Source: Pseudomonas umsongensis (GTDB lineage: Bacteria > Pseudomonadota > Gammaproteobacteria > Pseudomonadales > Pseudomonadaceae). From it: DNA of 64,000 bases. The notes under the pieces were generated by a model, which was not told the DNA's origin, searched no databases, and saw only the letters and a program-made list of their open reading frames with translations. The position numbers were made by a program, and so were the translations under genes. Within the stretch, counting starts at the first letter, position 1. Each line of letters opens with the position of its first letter. The stretch spans positions 434,001-498,000 of the forward strand of contig NZ_NIWU01000002.1 of the NCBI RefSeq assembly GCF_002236105.1. Reading direction: 5' to 3'. This document shows, piece after piece, positions 54,400 through 64,000 of the stretch.

Positions 54400-57102
54400 T
54401 CAAATGCTGATGCGCGACAGTTTGATATCGGGTTCCTGGTTGACGCTCAACTGTTCGACGATTGCATCCTGCAAGCGACTGCACAACAACGGGTCGGACA
54501 ACGGTTGGTTGTTCGCGTCGGTGATGAAGAACACGTCTTCCACGCGCTCCCCGAGGGTGGCGATCTTGGCGTTCTGCAGCGACAGGTCGAACTCCAGGAA
54601 GATCGTGCCGACCCGTGCCAGCAGGCCAGGGCGATCAGGGGCAGTCAGTTCCAGGACGGTCACCGGGCGCTGGGCGTCGTTGTGGATCGTCACCTGTGGT
54701 GCGAAGGCGAAATGCTTGAGCTGGCGCGGCACTCGGCGCTGGATGATGGTCGGGTAATTGTCCGGATTGCGCAGGGCTTCGGTCAGGCCGTCACGGATCT
54801 GCTTGACCCGTGCCGGATTATCACCGATCGAGTCGCCATCGGTATCGAGCACAATATAGGTGTCGAGGGTGAACTGGCTGCTGGAGGTGATGACCCGGGC
54901 GTCATGGATGTTCAGGTTGAGCTGGTCCATCGCGGCCACGGTTACGGCGAAGAAATCGTGCTGGTCCGGCGCGTAGATGAAGATTTGCGTGCCGCCCTCG
55001 AACTCGCGTTGAGTGGTTTCCTTGATCAGTACCAGCGGCCCGCCGTCGGCCGGCTGCTGGAGGATCGCATCGCTGTGCCAGGCGACATCGCCGGCGGTGT
55101 GGCGCAGGAAATAGTCGTCCCCCAGTTGCGCCCACAACTGCTCGACATCGTCCGGGTCGGTGCCGCCGCGCACCAGGATGTCCAGTGCGGCGCTCTGGGT
55201 CTGGCGGATCTGTTCTTCGCGGTCCACCGGGTTTTCCAGGCCGCGACGCAGGGCGCGCTTGGTTTCGGTGTAGAGCTGGCGCAGCAGGCTGGCCCGCCAG
55301 GAGTTCCACAGGGTCGGGTTGGTGGCGTTGATGTCGGCGACCGTCAGCACATACAGGTAATCGAGGCGTGTTTCATCGCCCACTGTCTGGGCGAAATCAT
55401 GGATCACCTGGGGATCGGACAAATCCTTGCGCTGGGCCGTGGTCGACATCATCAGATGGTTTTGCACCAGCCAGACGATCAGGCGGCTGTCCCATACCGG
55501 CAGCTGATGGCGCTGGCAGAAGGCCTCGGCGTCCACCGCGCCGATGTCCGAGTGATCGCCATGCCGGCCCTTGCCGATGTCGTGGTACAGGCCGGCGAGA
55601 TAGATCAGTTCAGGCTTGGGCAACTTGGCCATGAGCTTGCTGGCCAACGGGAATTTTTCCGAAACCTGGGTGTACTGCAACTTACGCAGGTGCTTGATCA
55701 GGTTCAGGGTGTGGGCGTCAACCGTATAGATGTGGAAAAGGTCGTGCTGCATCTGGCCGACGATGAAACCGAATTCCGGCAGATAACGCCCGAGAATGCC
55801 GTAGCGGTTCATCCGGCGCAGGTTGCGGTGGATGCCGATCTTGCATTTGAACAGCTCGATGAACAGGCTGGTGTTGCGTATGTCGTTGCGGAAATCGTCG
55901 TTGATCAGGTGCCGGTTTTCGCGCAGCAGGCGAATGGTATCGGCGCGCACACCCTTGATTTCCGGTTGCTGGGCCATCAGCACGAAGATTTCGAGCATGG
56001 CGAACGGCGTGCGGCGGAACACATTGTCGTTACGCGCCTCGATGTAGCCGTCGTGCAACTGGAATCGTGAGTTGACCGGTTGTGGCGGTGTCGCATCCTC
56101 AGGCGCGAGGATGACTTCCTCGAAGTGCTGGATGATCAGGTCGCTGAGCTGGGCAATGCTCATGACCACGCGGAAATACTGTTGCATGAAGTTCTCGACG
56201 GCTTGCTTGGCGTCGTCCCCTTCAAATCCCAGCAGCCCGGCAATGGTGCGTTGGTGATCGAACAGCAGGCGGTCTTCGGAGCGTCCGGCGAGCATGTGCA
56301 GCGCATAACGCACCTTCCACAGGAACTCCTGGGAGGAGGCCAGCAAGGCGTTTTCGCTTTCGACCAGGAAACCTTCGCCGGCCAGTGCCCGCAGGTTCAG
56401 GGTGCCGTACTCGCGACGGGCCACCCAGAGAATCGTCTGGATATCCCGCAGGCCGCCGGGCGAGCCCTTGACGTTGGGTTCCAGGTTGTACTCGGTGTCG
56501 TTGTACTTGTGGTGACGGGCTTTCTGCTCGGCGCGCTTGGCCAGGAAGAACTCCTTGCTCGGCCACATGTGTGCGGTGCTGGTGACGTCCAGCATGCGCT
56601 GGCGCAGGTGTTCGGGGCCGCAGATGGTGCGGCTTTCCATCAGGTTGGTGACAACCGTGAGGTCAGCGCGGGCCTCGACGGCGCACTCGTCAACCGAGCG
56701 AACGCTCTGGCCGACTTCCAGGCCAATGTCCCACAGCAGGGTCAGGAAGCGCTCGATGGGCTCGCGGAAAACTTCGTGGTCCGCACTGTCCAGCAGGATC
56801 AGCAGGTCGATATCGGAATAAGGATGCAATTCGCCACGACCGTAGCCGCCGACCGCGACCAGCGCGATGTCGGCGTCTTCGCTCCAGCTGAATTGCTCCC
56901 AGGCCTTTTGCAGGATGTTATCGACGAACCAGGCACGGTCCTCGATCAAGCGGCGAATCTCCCGGCCACTGCGAAAGCGCCCGTCGAGCACCTCGCGAGC
57001 CTGGCGGATCGCCTTCTTGAAGGCCGGGATCGGGCTGGCCTTCAGGGCCAGTTCAGCCTGGAACTGGCCGCGATCGAAGAGTTCTGGATCCACCTGCGGC
57101 AT
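54400..57102 (-). CDS. glnD: PII uridylyltransferase / uridylyl-removing enzyme
   Basis: 900-residue nitrogen sensor that uridylylates PII when glutamine is low and reverses it when high. The order is a nucleotidyltransferase domain ([20 protein letters not shown]), a PII-UTase helical domain, an HD hydrolase domain ([20 protein letters not shown]) and two C-terminal ACT domains that bind glutamine ([39 protein letters not shown]). All domains are intact. AGAAAGGAAAG precedes the ATG. The map gene lies 40 bases upstream on the same strand, so the two may be co-transcribed. Confidence 0.96.
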   Translation of the reverse strand: MPQVDPELFDRGQFQAELALKASPIPAFKKAIRQAREVLDGRFRSGREIRRLIEDRAWFVDNILQKAWEQFSWSEDADIALVAVGGYGRGELHPYSDIDLLILLDSADHEVFREPIERFLTLLWDIGLEVGQSVRSVDECAVEARADLTVVTNLMESRTICGPEHLRQRMLDVTSTAHMWPSKEFFLAKRAEQKARHHKYNDTEYNLEPNVKGSPGGLRDIQTILWVARREYGTLNLRALAGEGFLVESENALLASSQEFLWKVRYALHMLAGRSEDRLLFDHQRTIAGLLGFEGDDAKQAVENFMQQYFRVVMSIAQLSDLIIQHFEEVILAPEDATPPQPVNSRFQLHDGYIEARNDNVFRRTPFAMLEIFVLMAQQPEIKGVRADTIRLLRENRHLINDDFRNDIRNTSLFIELFKCKIGIHRNLRRMNRYGILGRYLPEFGFIVGQMQHDLFHIYTVDAHTLNLIKHLRKLQYTQVSEKFPLASKLMAKLPKPELIYLAGLYHDIGKGRHGDHSDIGAVDAEAFCQRHQLPVWDSRLIVWLVQNHLMMSTTAQRKDLSDPQVIHDFAQTVGDETRLDYLYVLTVADINATNPTLWNSWRASLLRQLYTETKRALRRGLENPVDREEQIRQTQSAALDILVRGGTDPDDVEQLWAQLGDDYFLRHTAGDVAWHSDAILQQPADGGPLVLIKETTQREFEGGTQIFIYAPDQHDFFAVTVAAMDQLNLNIHDARVITSSSQFTLDTYIVLDTDGDSIGDNPARVKQIRDGLTEALRNPDNYPTIIQRRVPRQLKHFAFAPQVTIHNDAQRPVTVLELTAPDRPGLLARVGTIFLEFDLSLQNAKIATLGERVEDVFFITDANNQPLSDPLLCSRLQDAIVEQLSVNQEPDIKLSRISI

Positions 57103-57142
57103 CGATTGCTTTCCTTTCTATAGGCTGGATACGGTGACGGGA

Positions 57143-57925
57143 TCAGGCCGAAACGCGAGGGATGGTGTCATCGCTGCGCAGGGTGAAGATCTCGTAGCCG
57201 GTTTCGGTTACCAGCAAGGTGTGTTCCCACTGTGCCGACAGCTTGCGGTCCTTGGTGATCGCGGTCCAGCCATCGCCCAGTACCTTGGTGTCGGCGCGGC
57301 CCTGGTTGATCATTGGCTCGATGGTGAAGGTCATGCCAGCCTTCAGTTCCATGCCGGTACCGGCACGGCCGTAGTGCAGGATCTGCGGCTCTTCATGGAA
57401 CACCTTGCCGATGCCGTGGCCGCAGAACTCGCGAACCACCGAAAAGCCGTTCTTCTCGGCGTGCTTCTGGATGATTTCACCGATGTCGCCCAGGCGGCAC
57501 CCCGGCTTGACGATTTCAATCGCCTTGTACATGCATTCCTGGGTCACTTGCGACAGGCGCTCAGCCCAGACCGGCACGTTGCCGACGTGGAACATGCGGC
57601 TGGTGTCGCCGTGGTAGCCGTCCTTGATGACCGTGACGTCGATGTTCAGGGTGTCGCCATCCTTGAGCGGCTTGTCGTTCGGGATGCCGTGGCAGACCAC
57701 ATGGTTGATCGAGGTGCAGATCGACTTCGGATAGCCCTTGTAGTTCAGCGGGGCAGGGATGGCCTTCTGCTCGTTGACGATATAGTCGTGACAGATCTGG
57801 TTCAGTTGATCGGTGGTGACGCCCGGTTTGACATATTCGGCAATCATTTCCAGCACGTCGGCGGCCAGTTTGCCGGCGACACGCATGCCAGCGATGTCCT
57901 CTGGGGTTTTGAGGGTGACGGTCAT
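57143..57925 (-). CDS. map: Methionine aminopeptidase, type I
   Basis: 260-residue enzyme that removes N-terminal Met. Metal ligands lie in NIDVTVIKDGYHGDTSRMF (two Asp), VREFCGHGIGKVFHEEP (His) and MTFTIEPMIN (Glu), with a final Glu in WEHTLLVTE. It is divergent from rpsB, the widely conserved bacterial arrangement. AGAGAGCC precedes the ATG. Confidence 0.96.
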   Translation of the reverse strand: MTVTLKTPEDIAGMRVAGKLAADVLEMIAEYVKPGVTTDQLNQICHDYIVNEQKAIPAPLNYKGYPKSICTSINHVVCHGIPNDKPLKDGDTLNIDVTVIKDGYHGDTSRMFHVGNVPVWAERLSQVTQECMYKAIEIVKPGCRLGDIGEIIQKHAEKNGFSVVREFCGHGIGKVFHEEPQILHYGRAGTGMELKAGMTFTIEPMINQGRADTKVLGDGWTAITKDRKLSAQWEHTLLVTETGYEIFTLRSDDTIPRVSA

Positions 57926-58148
57926 ACAGGCTCTCTCTACGCTCGATGGCGCTTTCCAGACGAAAAGGGCATTGCGCGATCGATCTTCGCAGCCCTGAAA
58001 AACGCGATTCTAACAGACGATCAACGCAAATCCGCGGCTCTGTAGATCGCTTCTCTCTATAGAATGGTGCATTCTGGGCCGATTCCAAGGGATGGTGTTG
58101 TGCATTCGCCTCGATTTCAGAATCCGGGTTCCGTTTTTTCCTGCCTTG

Positions 58149-58157
58149 TGATATAAA
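58149..58157 (+). promoter_or_regulatory. Extended -10 promoter of rpsB
   Basis: TG-A-TATAAA forms an extended -10 element. The -35 region is weak (TTCCGT at 58129). Initiation near 58164 would give a leader of about 134 bases. Confidence 0.6.
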
Positions 58158-58163
58158 ATGCGC

Positions 58164-58297
58164 CGCTTTCCGGGGATGCCCCGAAAAGCTTAAATCCACA
58201 CACGTGTCGACACGATGACCTGGGTGCCGCAAGCGAAATGCTGGTGGTTGGTCATTGGGATACGTGGAGGCCAAACCCGACTTATTAAGGAACTATC
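58164..58297 (+). promoter_or_regulatory. rpsB mRNA leader, probable S2 autoregulation site
   Basis: This stretch sits between the promoter and rpsB. It can fold (for example CGGGGATGCCCCG at 58171-58183, and the ACACACGTGTCGACACG region). In enterobacteria a structured rpsB leader (known also as t44 RNA) mediates repression by S2. Position and structure suggest the same here; the fold was not computed. Confidence 0.5.
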
Positions 58298-59035
58298 ATG
58301 TCCCAAGTCAACATGCGCGATATGCTGAAGGCCGGTGTGCACTTCGGTCACCAGACCCGTTACTGGAACCCGAAAATGGGTAAATACATTTTCGGCGCGC
58401 GTAACAAGATTCACATTATCAACCTTGAAAAAACCCTGCCAATGTTCAACGAAGCTCTGACTTTCGTAGAGCGCCTGGCCCAGGGCAAAAACAAGATTCT
58501 GTTCGTCGGCACCAAGCGTTCCGCTGGCAAGATCGTTGCTGAAGAAGCAGCACGTTGCGGTTCGCCGTACGTCGATCACCGCTGGTTGGGCGGCATGCTG
58601 ACCAACTTCAAGACCATCCGTGCTTCCATCAAGCGTCTGCGTGACCTTGAAGTACAAGCCGAAGACGGTACTTTCGCCAAGCTGACCAAGAAAGAAGCGC
58701 TGATGCGCTCCCGTGACCTGGAAAAGCTGGATCGTTCCCTGGGTGGTATCAAGGACATGGGCGGTCTGCCAGACGCTCTGTTCGTTATCGACGTTGATCA
58801 CGAGCGCATCGCGATCACCGAAGCCAACAAGCTGGGCATCCCGGTTATCGGCGTAGTCGATACCAACAGCAGCCCGGAAGGCGTTGACTACATCATCCCA
58901 GGCAACGATGACGCAATCCGCGCTATCCAGCTGTACATGGGTTCGATGGCTGACGCTGTTATCCGTGGTCGCAACAACGTTGCTGGCGGCACCGAAGTTT
59001 TCGTTGAAGAAGCTCCGGCAGCTGCAGCTGAGTAA
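58298..59035 (+). CDS. rpsB: 30S ribosomal protein S2
   Basis: 245 residues. [57 protein letters not shown] and [20 protein letters not shown] are textbook S2. TAAGGAACTATC precedes the ATG. It starts the rpsB-tsf unit, with codon use typical of a highly expressed gene. Confidence 0.98.
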   Translation: MSQVNMRDMLKAGVHFGHQTRYWNPKMGKYIFGARNKIHIINLEKTLPMFNEALTFVERLAQGKNKILFVGTKRSAGKIVAEEAARCGSPYVDHRWLGGMLTNFKTIRASIKRLRDLEVQAEDGTFAKLTKKEALMRSRDLEKLDRSLGGIKDMGGLPDALFVIDVDHERIAITEANKLGIPVIGVVDTNSSPEGVDYIIPGNDDAIRAIQLYMGSMADAVIRGRNNVAGGTEVFVEEAPAAAAE

Positions 59036-59061
59036 TTGACGCCCTGGCGTTGACTCAGTAA

Positions 59062-59090
59062 GCAAAAAGGGGGCTTGGCCCCCTTTTTGC
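59062..59090 (+). terminator. Terminator/attenuator between rpsB and tsf
   Basis: GCAAAAAGGGGGC and GCCCCCTTTTTGC form a perfect stem with a TTG loop and T-run. Since tsf follows on the same strand, it likely reduces rather than stops read-through. Confidence 0.9.
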
Positions 59091-59225
59091 CACCTCGAAA
59101 ACCGTTTGTCGGCGCCCACTGCTCTATCTGTAACGTGCGGCAGCTAACAAGGGTGGTTCGGGAAGAATTGAACGCCCGTTCGATCGGGTGGAATGGTTGA
59201 TAACCTATCCAAGAGGAATTTTGAA

Positions 59226-60089
59226 ATGGCAGAGATTACTGCAGCGTTGGTCAAAGAACTGCGCGAGCGTACCGGCGAAGGCATGATGGATTGCAAAAAG
59301 GCCTTGACCAAGGCCGGCGGCGACATCGAGAAAGCCATTGATGACATGCGTGCTTCGGGCGCCATCAAGGCTGCCAAGAAAGCGGGCAACGTTGCCGCTG
59401 AAGGCGCAATCGCCATCAAGGCCGACGACAAGTCCGCCGTACTGCTGGAAGTGAACTCGCAGACCGACTTCCTGGCCCTGCAAGACGACTTCAAGAACTT
59501 CGTTGCTGCCAGCGTAGAAAAAGCCTTCGCTGAAAAACTGACCGACGCAGCTCCGCTGATCGCCGCTCAGGAATCGGCTCGTGAAGCCCTGGTGGCGAAA
59601 GTTGGCGAAAACGTCAACATCCGTCGCCTGGTTCGCGTTGAAGGTGACGTGGTGGGTACTTACCTGCACGGTAACAAGATCGGTGTTGCTGTTGTTCTCA
59701 AGGGCGGCGATGTTCAGCTGGCCAAAGAGATCGCCATGCACGTGGCGGCAAGCAACCCTGAATTCCTGCTGCCATCGCAGGTTTCTGCCGAAGCCATCGA
59801 GCGCGAGAAAGCTGTATTCCTGCAGCTGAACGAAGACAAGATGAAAGGCAAGCCTGCTGAAATCGTCGAGAAGATGATTGCTGGCCGTATCACCAAGTTC
59901 CTGGCTGAAGCCAGCCTGGTTGAGCAAGCTTTCGTAATGAACCCAGAGCTCACCGTGGGTGCCCTGGCCAAGAAAGCTGGCGCTGAAATCGTTTCCTTCA
60001 CCTACTTCAAAGTCGGCGAAGGCATCGAGAAGCCAGTGGACAACTTCGCTGAAGAAGTTGCCGCACAGCTGGCTGCCGCCAAGCAATAA
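59226..60089 (+). CDS. tsf: Elongation factor Ts
   Basis: 287-residue nucleotide exchange factor for EF-Tu. The N-terminal UBA-like domain (AEITAALVKELRERTGEGMM, DCKKALTKAGGDIEKAID) and core (NSQTDFLALQDDFKNFV, HVAASNPEFL) are diagnostic. ATG 59226 follows AAGAGGAATTTTGAA; the frame is open 11 codons upstream without support. Followed by a terminator. Confidence 0.98.
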   Translation: MAEITAALVKELRERTGEGMMDCKKALTKAGGDIEKAIDDMRASGAIKAAKKAGNVAAEGAIAIKADDKSAVLLEVNSQTDFLALQDDFKNFVAASVEKAFAEKLTDAAPLIAAQESAREALVAKVGENVNIRRLVRVEGDVVGTYLHGNKIGVAVVLKGGDVQLAKEIAMHVAASNPEFLLPSQVSAEAIEREKAVFLQLNEDKMKGKPAEIVEKMIAGRITKFLAEASLVEQAFVMNPELTVGALAKKAGAEIVSFTYFKVGEGIEKPVDNFAEEVAAQLAAAKQ

Positions 60090-60114
60090 GACAGTTTTTT
60101 TAACTGTCGCCCTG

Positions 60115-60148
60115 AAGAGGCTGCCCGCTCACGCGCGCAGCCTCTTTT
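60115..60148 (+). terminator. Rho-independent terminator after tsf
   Basis: AAGAGGCTGC and GCAGCCTCTT pair perfectly with a 12-base loop, followed by TT. A smaller hairpin GACAGTTTTTTTAACTGTC sits just after the tsf stop. Confidence 0.82.
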
Positions 60149-60300
60149 CAGATGGGTAACCAATTTTTATTGGTTTCCGTTTGGAACTGGCTTACAAAGC
60201 CATGTTCCGATGGCGCTGAAGCAGCGCCACGCTAGAGTGAACGCCAGCTGAAAACAGCTCGCAAAGAATTTTTTAAAATACGCCGCAGGAGAGATTCGCA

Positions 60301-61044
60301 ATGGCTCAGCAGGGCAGTGGTTATCAGGCTCGCTATAAACGCATTCTACTCAAGCTTAGCGGCGAGGCCCTGATGGGCTCGGAAGAGTTCGGGATCGATC
60401 CGAAAGTTCTGGATCGCATGGCGCTGGAAGTCGGCCAGTTGGTTGGCATCGGTGTCCAGGTCGGCCTGGTGATCGGCGGCGGTAACCTGTTCCGCGGCGA
60501 AGCGTTGAGCAAGGCGGGCATGGACCGGGTCACGGGCGACCACATGGGCATGCTGGCCACTGTGATGAACGCCTTGGCCATGCGCGATGCGCTGGAACGT
60601 GCCAATATCTCGGCCATCGTGATGTCGGCCATCTCCATGGTTGGCGTGACCGATCACTACGATCGCCGCAAGGCCATGCGCCACTTGAATTCCAAGGATG
60701 TGGTGATTTTCGCGGCCGGCACCGGCAACCCGTTCTTCACCACGGATTCGGCTGCCTGCCTGCGTGCAATTGAAATCGACGCCGATGTCGTGCTCAAGGC
60801 AACCAAGGTCGATGGCGTCTACACCGCTGACCCATTCAAAGACCCGCATGCCGAGAAGTTCGATCATCTGACCTACGATGAAGTACTGGATCGCAAGCTG
60901 GGCGTGATGGATCTGACGGCCATTTGCCTGTGCCGCGACCACAAGATGCCGTTGCGCGTATTTAACATGAACAAGCCCGGCGCCCTGCTGAATATCGTGC
61001 ATGGTGGCGCTGAAGGGACCCTGATCGAGGAAGGCCAACAATGA
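60301..61044 (+). CDS. pyrH: UMP kinase
   Basis: 247-residue hexameric bacterial UMP kinase. [48 protein letters not shown] and [20 protein letters not shown] are all present. GCAGGAGAGATTCGCA precedes the ATG. Starts a tight five-gene run; the frr start overlaps its stop (ATGA). Confidence 0.97.
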   Translation: MAQQGSGYQARYKRILLKLSGEALMGSEEFGIDPKVLDRMALEVGQLVGIGVQVGLVIGGGNLFRGEALSKAGMDRVTGDHMGMLATVMNALAMRDALERANISAIVMSAISMVGVTDHYDRRKAMRHLNSKDVVIFAAGTGNPFFTTDSAACLRAIEIDADVVLKATKVDGVYTADPFKDPHAEKFDHLTYDEVLDRKLGVMDLTAICLCRDHKMPLRVFNMNKPGALLNIVHGGAEGTLIEEGQQ

Positions 61045-61598
61045 TCAACGAAATCAAGAAAGACGCTCAAGAGCGCATGCAGAAGTCCGTGGAGTCGCTG
61101 GCGCACAACTTTGGTCGTATTCGTACCGGCCAGGCGCACCCAAGCATCCTGGAAGGTGTGATGGTTCCGTATTACGGTGCCGATACCCCGATCAAGCAAG
61201 TGGCGAACATCACCGTCAAGGATGCGCGTACCCTGCAAGTGGTTGCCTTTGAGCGCAACATGCTGGGCGCCGTCGACAAGGCCATCGGCAGTGCCGGCCT
61301 GAACCTCAACCCGACCAACCTGGGTGAGTTGCTGCTGATCTCCATGCCGGCCCTGACCGAGGAAACCCGCAAGGGCTTCACCAAGCAGGCGCGTGACGTG
61401 GCTGAGGATGCCCGGGTTGCCGTGCGCAACATCCGTCGCGACGCCAACAGCCAGCTCAAGGATCTGGTCAAGGAAAAGGAAATCAGCGAAGACGAAGAGC
61501 GTCGCGCAACTGGCGAAATCGATGATCTGACCAAGAAGTACGTGGCTCAAATCGACGCGAACCTGGCGCAGAAAGAAAAAGACCTGATGGCCGTATAA
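61041..61598 (+). CDS. frr: Ribosome recycling factor
   Basis: 185 residues; releases ribosomes from mRNA after termination together with [43 protein letters not shown] and [14 protein letters not shown] are conserved. Overlaps pyrH by four bases; uppS follows after 13 bases. Confidence 0.97.
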   Translation: MINEIKKDAQERMQKSVESLAHNFGRIRTGQAHPSILEGVMVPYYGADTPIKQVANITVKDARTLQVVAFERNMLGAVDKAIGSAGLNLNPTNLGELLLISMPALTEETRKGFTKQARDVAEDARVAVRNIRRDANSQLKDLVKEKEISEDEERRATGEIDDLTKKYVAQIDANLAQKEKDLMAV

Positions 61599-61611
61599 GG
61601 TTCGCGCTTTC

Positions 61612-62367
61612 ATGGAAAAGACCAAGCAGGTTGCACCGTCCACGGTGCCGCGCCATGTCGCGATCATCATGGATGGTAATAATCGCTGGGCGAAAAAACG
61701 CTTTATGCCGGGTGTCGCCGGGCATAAAGCGGGTGTGGATGCGGTGCGCGCGGTCATCGAGGTGTGTGCCGAGGCGGGGGTCGAGGTGTTGACCTTGTTC
61801 GCCTTCTCCAGTGAGAACTGGCAGCGTCCCGCCGATGAAGTCAGTGCCTTGATGGATCTGTTCTTCAAGGCATTGCGTCGAGAGGCCAAGCGCCTCAACG
61901 ACAACAACATCAGCTTGCGCATCATTGGCGACCGTTCACGCTTCCATCCGGAACTCCAGGCTGCCATGCGTGAAGCCGAAGCCATGACGGCCGGCGCCAA
62001 TCGCTTCGTCCTGCAGATCGCCGCCAATTACGGCGGTCAGTGGGATATCGCGCAAGCCGCGCAGCGCCTGGCGCGTGAAGTCCAGGCCGGGCACCTGCGG
62101 CCGGAAGACATCACGCCGCAGCTGCTGCAAACCTGTCTGGCCACAGGCGACCTGCCATTGCCGGACTTGTGCATCCGTACCGGTGGCGAACATCGCATCA
62201 GTAACTTCCTGCTGTGGCAACTGGCCTACGCCGAGTTGTACTTCTCCGACCTGTTCTGGCCGGACTTCAAACACGACGCCATGCGCAATGCGCTGGCCGA
62301 TTTCGCATCTCGCCAGCGCCGCTTCGGTAAAACGAGCGAGCAGGTCGAGGCTGGAGCCCGGGTTTAA
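61612..62367 (+). CDS. uppS: Undecaprenyl diphosphate synthase
   Basis: 251-residue cis-prenyltransferase that makes the C55 lipid carrier for cell-wall synthesis. IIMDGNNRWAKKR (catalytic Asp), GHKAGVDAVR, FAFSSENWQRP and CIRTGGEHRISNFLLWQLAY are diagnostic. The last base of its TAA stop is the first base of the cdsA ATG (TAATG), indicating coupling. Confidence 0.97.
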   Translation: MEKTKQVAPSTVPRHVAIIMDGNNRWAKKRFMPGVAGHKAGVDAVRAVIEVCAEAGVEVLTLFAFSSENWQRPADEVSALMDLFFKALRREAKRLNDNNISLRIIGDRSRFHPELQAAMREAEAMTAGANRFVLQIAANYGGQWDIAQAAQRLAREVQAGHLRPEDITPQLLQTCLATGDLPLPDLCIRTGGEHRISNFLLWQLAYAELYFSDLFWPDFKHDAMRNALADFASRQRRFGKTSEQVEAGARV

Positions 62368-63173
62368 TGCTTAAACAACGTATCATCACCGCGCTGATCC
62401 TGCTGCCGATTGCCCTGTGTGGGTTTTTTCTGCTGGAAGGTTCCGCTTTTGCGCTGTTCATCGGCCTGGTCGTGACCCTGGGTGCCTGGGAATGGGCGCG
62501 CCTGGCCGGTTTCGCTGCTCAAGCGTTTCGTGCCGGCTATGCCGCCGCCGTTGCATTGATGCTGTTCGTCATGTACATCCTGCCTGGCCTCGCGCCATGG
62601 GTGTTGGGTGCTTCGGTGCTCTGGTGGGCGGTGGCGACCTATCTGGTGCTGACCTACCCGCGCTCCAGCGAGCATTGGGCGAGCGCTGCCTGCAAGCTGG
62701 TGATCGGCCTGTTGATCCTGTTGCCGGCCTGGCAAGGCCTGGTGCACATCAAGCAGTACCCGTTGGGCAACTGGCTGATCATGGCGGTGATGGTGCTGGT
62801 CTGGGGTGCCGATATCGGTGCTTACTTCTCGGGACGTGCTTTCGGCAAGCGCAAGCTGGCGCCGCAGGTCAGCCCGGGTAAAAGCTGGGAAGGTGTATAC
62901 GGTGGCCTGGCCCTGAGCCTGGTGATCACCACCCTGGTTGCCCTGGTGCGTGACTGGACAGTGGCGCAATTGTTCAAGGGCTTGATCGGCGCTGCGCTGA
63001 TCGTGTTCGTCTCGGTGGTGGGTGATCTCACCGAAAGCATGTTCAAGCGCCAGTCCGGGATCAAGGACAGCAGTAATCTGTTGCCGGGGCACGGCGGCGT
63101 GCTGGACCGCATCGACAGCCTGACCGCGGCGATCCCGGTGTTCGCAGTGCTGTTGTGGATGGCTGCGCCGTGA
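62367..63173 (+). CDS. cdsA: Phosphatidate cytidylyltransferase
   Basis: 268-residue integral membrane enzyme forming CDP-diacylglycerol. About eight membrane segments; the C-terminal CDS signature is in [20 protein letters not shown] followed by [15 protein letters not shown]. The uppS stop overlaps its start. The dxr GTG overlaps its stop (GTGA). Confidence 0.96.
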   Translation: MLKQRIITALILLPIALCGFFLLEGSAFALFIGLVVTLGAWEWARLAGFAAQAFRAGYAAAVALMLFVMYILPGLAPWVLGASVLWWAVATYLVLTYPRSSEHWASAACKLVIGLLILLPAWQGLVHIKQYPLGNWLIMAVMVLVWGADIGAYFSGRAFGKRKLAPQVSPGKSWEGVYGGLALSLVITTLVALVRDWTVAQLFKGLIGAALIVFVSVVGDLTESMFKRQSGIKDSSNLLPGHGGVLDRIDSLTAAIPVFAVLLWMAAP

Positions 63174-64000
63174 GCCGTCCTCAACAGATTACCGTCCTGG
63201 GGGGCACGGGCTCGATCGGTTTGAGCACCCTGGATGTCATCGCCCGCCACCCTGGGCGCTATCAAGTCTTCGCCTTGAGCGGTTTCAGCCGCCTGAGCGA
63301 ACTGCTGGCGCTGTGCGTGCGTCACGCCCCACAGTTTGCCGTAGTGCCTGAAACCGCAGCTGCCCGCCGTTTGCAGGATGATCTGCGCGCCGCGGGCCTG
63401 TCGACTCGGGTTCTGGTGGGGGAGGAGGGGTTGTGTCAGGTTGCTGCCGCCCCTGAAGTCGATGCGGTCATGGCGGCCATCGTCGGCGCGGCGGGCTTGC
63501 GCCCGACCCTGGCGGCCGTTGAGGCTGGCAAGAAGATCCTCCTGGCCAACAAGGAAGCGCTGGTCATGTCCGGCGCGTTGTTCATGCAGGCCGTACGCAA
63601 GAGTGGATCGGTATTGCTGCCGATCGACAGTGAGCACAACGCGATTTTCCAATGCATGCCCCGGGATATTGCCCGAGGCCTGGACGCGGTCGGCGTGCGT
63701 CGCATTCTCCTGACCGCTTCTGGCGGTCCGTTCCGGCAGACGCCCATGGCCGAGCTGGCGCATGTTTCGCCGGAGCAGGCCTGCGCCCACCCTAATTGGT
63801 CCATGGGGCGCAAGATCTCGGTCGATTCGGCCAGCATGATGAATAAAGGGCTTGAATTGATCGAGGCCTGCTGGCTGTTCGATGCCAAGCCGTCCCAGGT
63901 TGAAGTGGTGATTCACCCCCAAAGTGTGATTCATTCGCTGGTCGACTACATCGATGGCTCGGTATTGGCCCAGTTGGGTAATCCGGACATGCGAACCCCG
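63170..64000 (+). CDS. dxr: 1-deoxy-D-xylulose 5-phosphate reductoisomerase (partial)
   Basis: First 277 residues of an enzyme normally near 396, cut by the window end. It converts DXP to MEP in isoprenoid synthesis, upstream of the UppS substrate. The NADPH site [30 protein letters not shown], the metal site [14 protein letters not shown] and [20 protein letters not shown] are all present. The start is GTG 63170, overlapping the cdsA stop. Confidence 0.96.
   Translation, partial: MSRPQQITVLGGTGSIGLSTLDVIARHPGRYQVFALSGFSRLSELLALCVRHAPQFAVVPETAAARRLQDDLRAAGLSTRVLVGEEGLCQVAAAPEVDAVMAAIVGAAGLRPTLAAVEAGKKILLANKEALVMSGALFMQAVRKSGSVLLPIDSEHNAIFQCMPRDIARGLDAVGVRRILLTASGGPFRQTPMAELAHVSPEQACAHPNWSMGRKISVDSASMMNKGLELIEACWLFDAKPSQVEVVIHPQSVIHSLVDYIDGSVLAQLGNPDMRTP

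Overview
The window is a chromosomal stretch of a fluorescent Pseudomonas, most likely the P. fluorescens group. This is inferred from gene content, from a gene order I recognise as close to P. aeruginosa PAO1 around the wsp, ppc, adk, mexLJK, plsB, dapC/dapD, glnD and rpsB-dxr loci, from high GC, and from many REP-type inverted repeats of the kind common in this group. Almost everything is core or housekeeping. I see no prophage, insertion sequence, CRISPR array, tRNA or rRNA.

Layout. (1) 1-3572, leftward: a LysR regulator, gamma-aminobutyraldehyde dehydrogenase and the start of a polyamine-type ABC substrate-binding protein, i.e. putrescine/GABA catabolism. (2) 3778-13030: a DUF533 protein, then the complete Wsp chemosensory operon wspABCDEF-wspR, which converts surface or envelope signals into c-di-GMP. 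(3) 13262-16781: prfB with its programmed +1 frameshift, lysS and a TetR regulator. (4) 16946-22126: a lipoprotein, a DUF1704/QEGLA putative metallopeptidase, an alpha/beta hydrolase lipoprotein, a small membrane protein, a DUF4398 lipoprotein with the OmpA-like LptF (behind a candidate AlgU promoter), and a small unknown protein. (5) 22327-31106: ppc, adk, tsaB, a small protein, DUF72, a PEP-mutase-like enzyme, an extensin-like protein, a repeat-containing unknown and rsmJ. (6) 31245-36149: the MexL-MexJK efflux locus.

(7) 36150-46109: a repeat-rich spacer, DUF4197 and YbaY-type proteins, plsB, a cold-shock protein, an unknown, rlmA, dapE and an NdvB-type glucan synthase. (8) 46325-50349: tcdA facing csdE-csdA (sulfur transfer and ct6A tRNA modification), dapD and an ArsC/YffB-like protein. 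(9) 50547-54320: a CPA1 cation/proton antiporter, a visibly AT-richer orphan metzincin protease gene that looks acquired, and dapC. (10) 54400-64000: glnD and map leftward, then rpsB-tsf and pyrH-frr-uppS-cdsA-dxr rightward (translation, UMP, ribosome recycling, isoprenoid and phospholipid precursors), with dxr cut by the window end.

Functional threads: dapC, dapD and dapE together supply all dedicated enzymes of the succinylase branch of lysine/diaminopimelate synthesis; tsaB and tcdA both act on the tRNA t6A/ct6A modification; plsB and cdsA both act in phospholipid synthesis. The least explained items are the orphan metzincin (52201-52950), the 206-residue protein with an internal duplication (29610-30230) and the DUF1704 protein (17527-18804).
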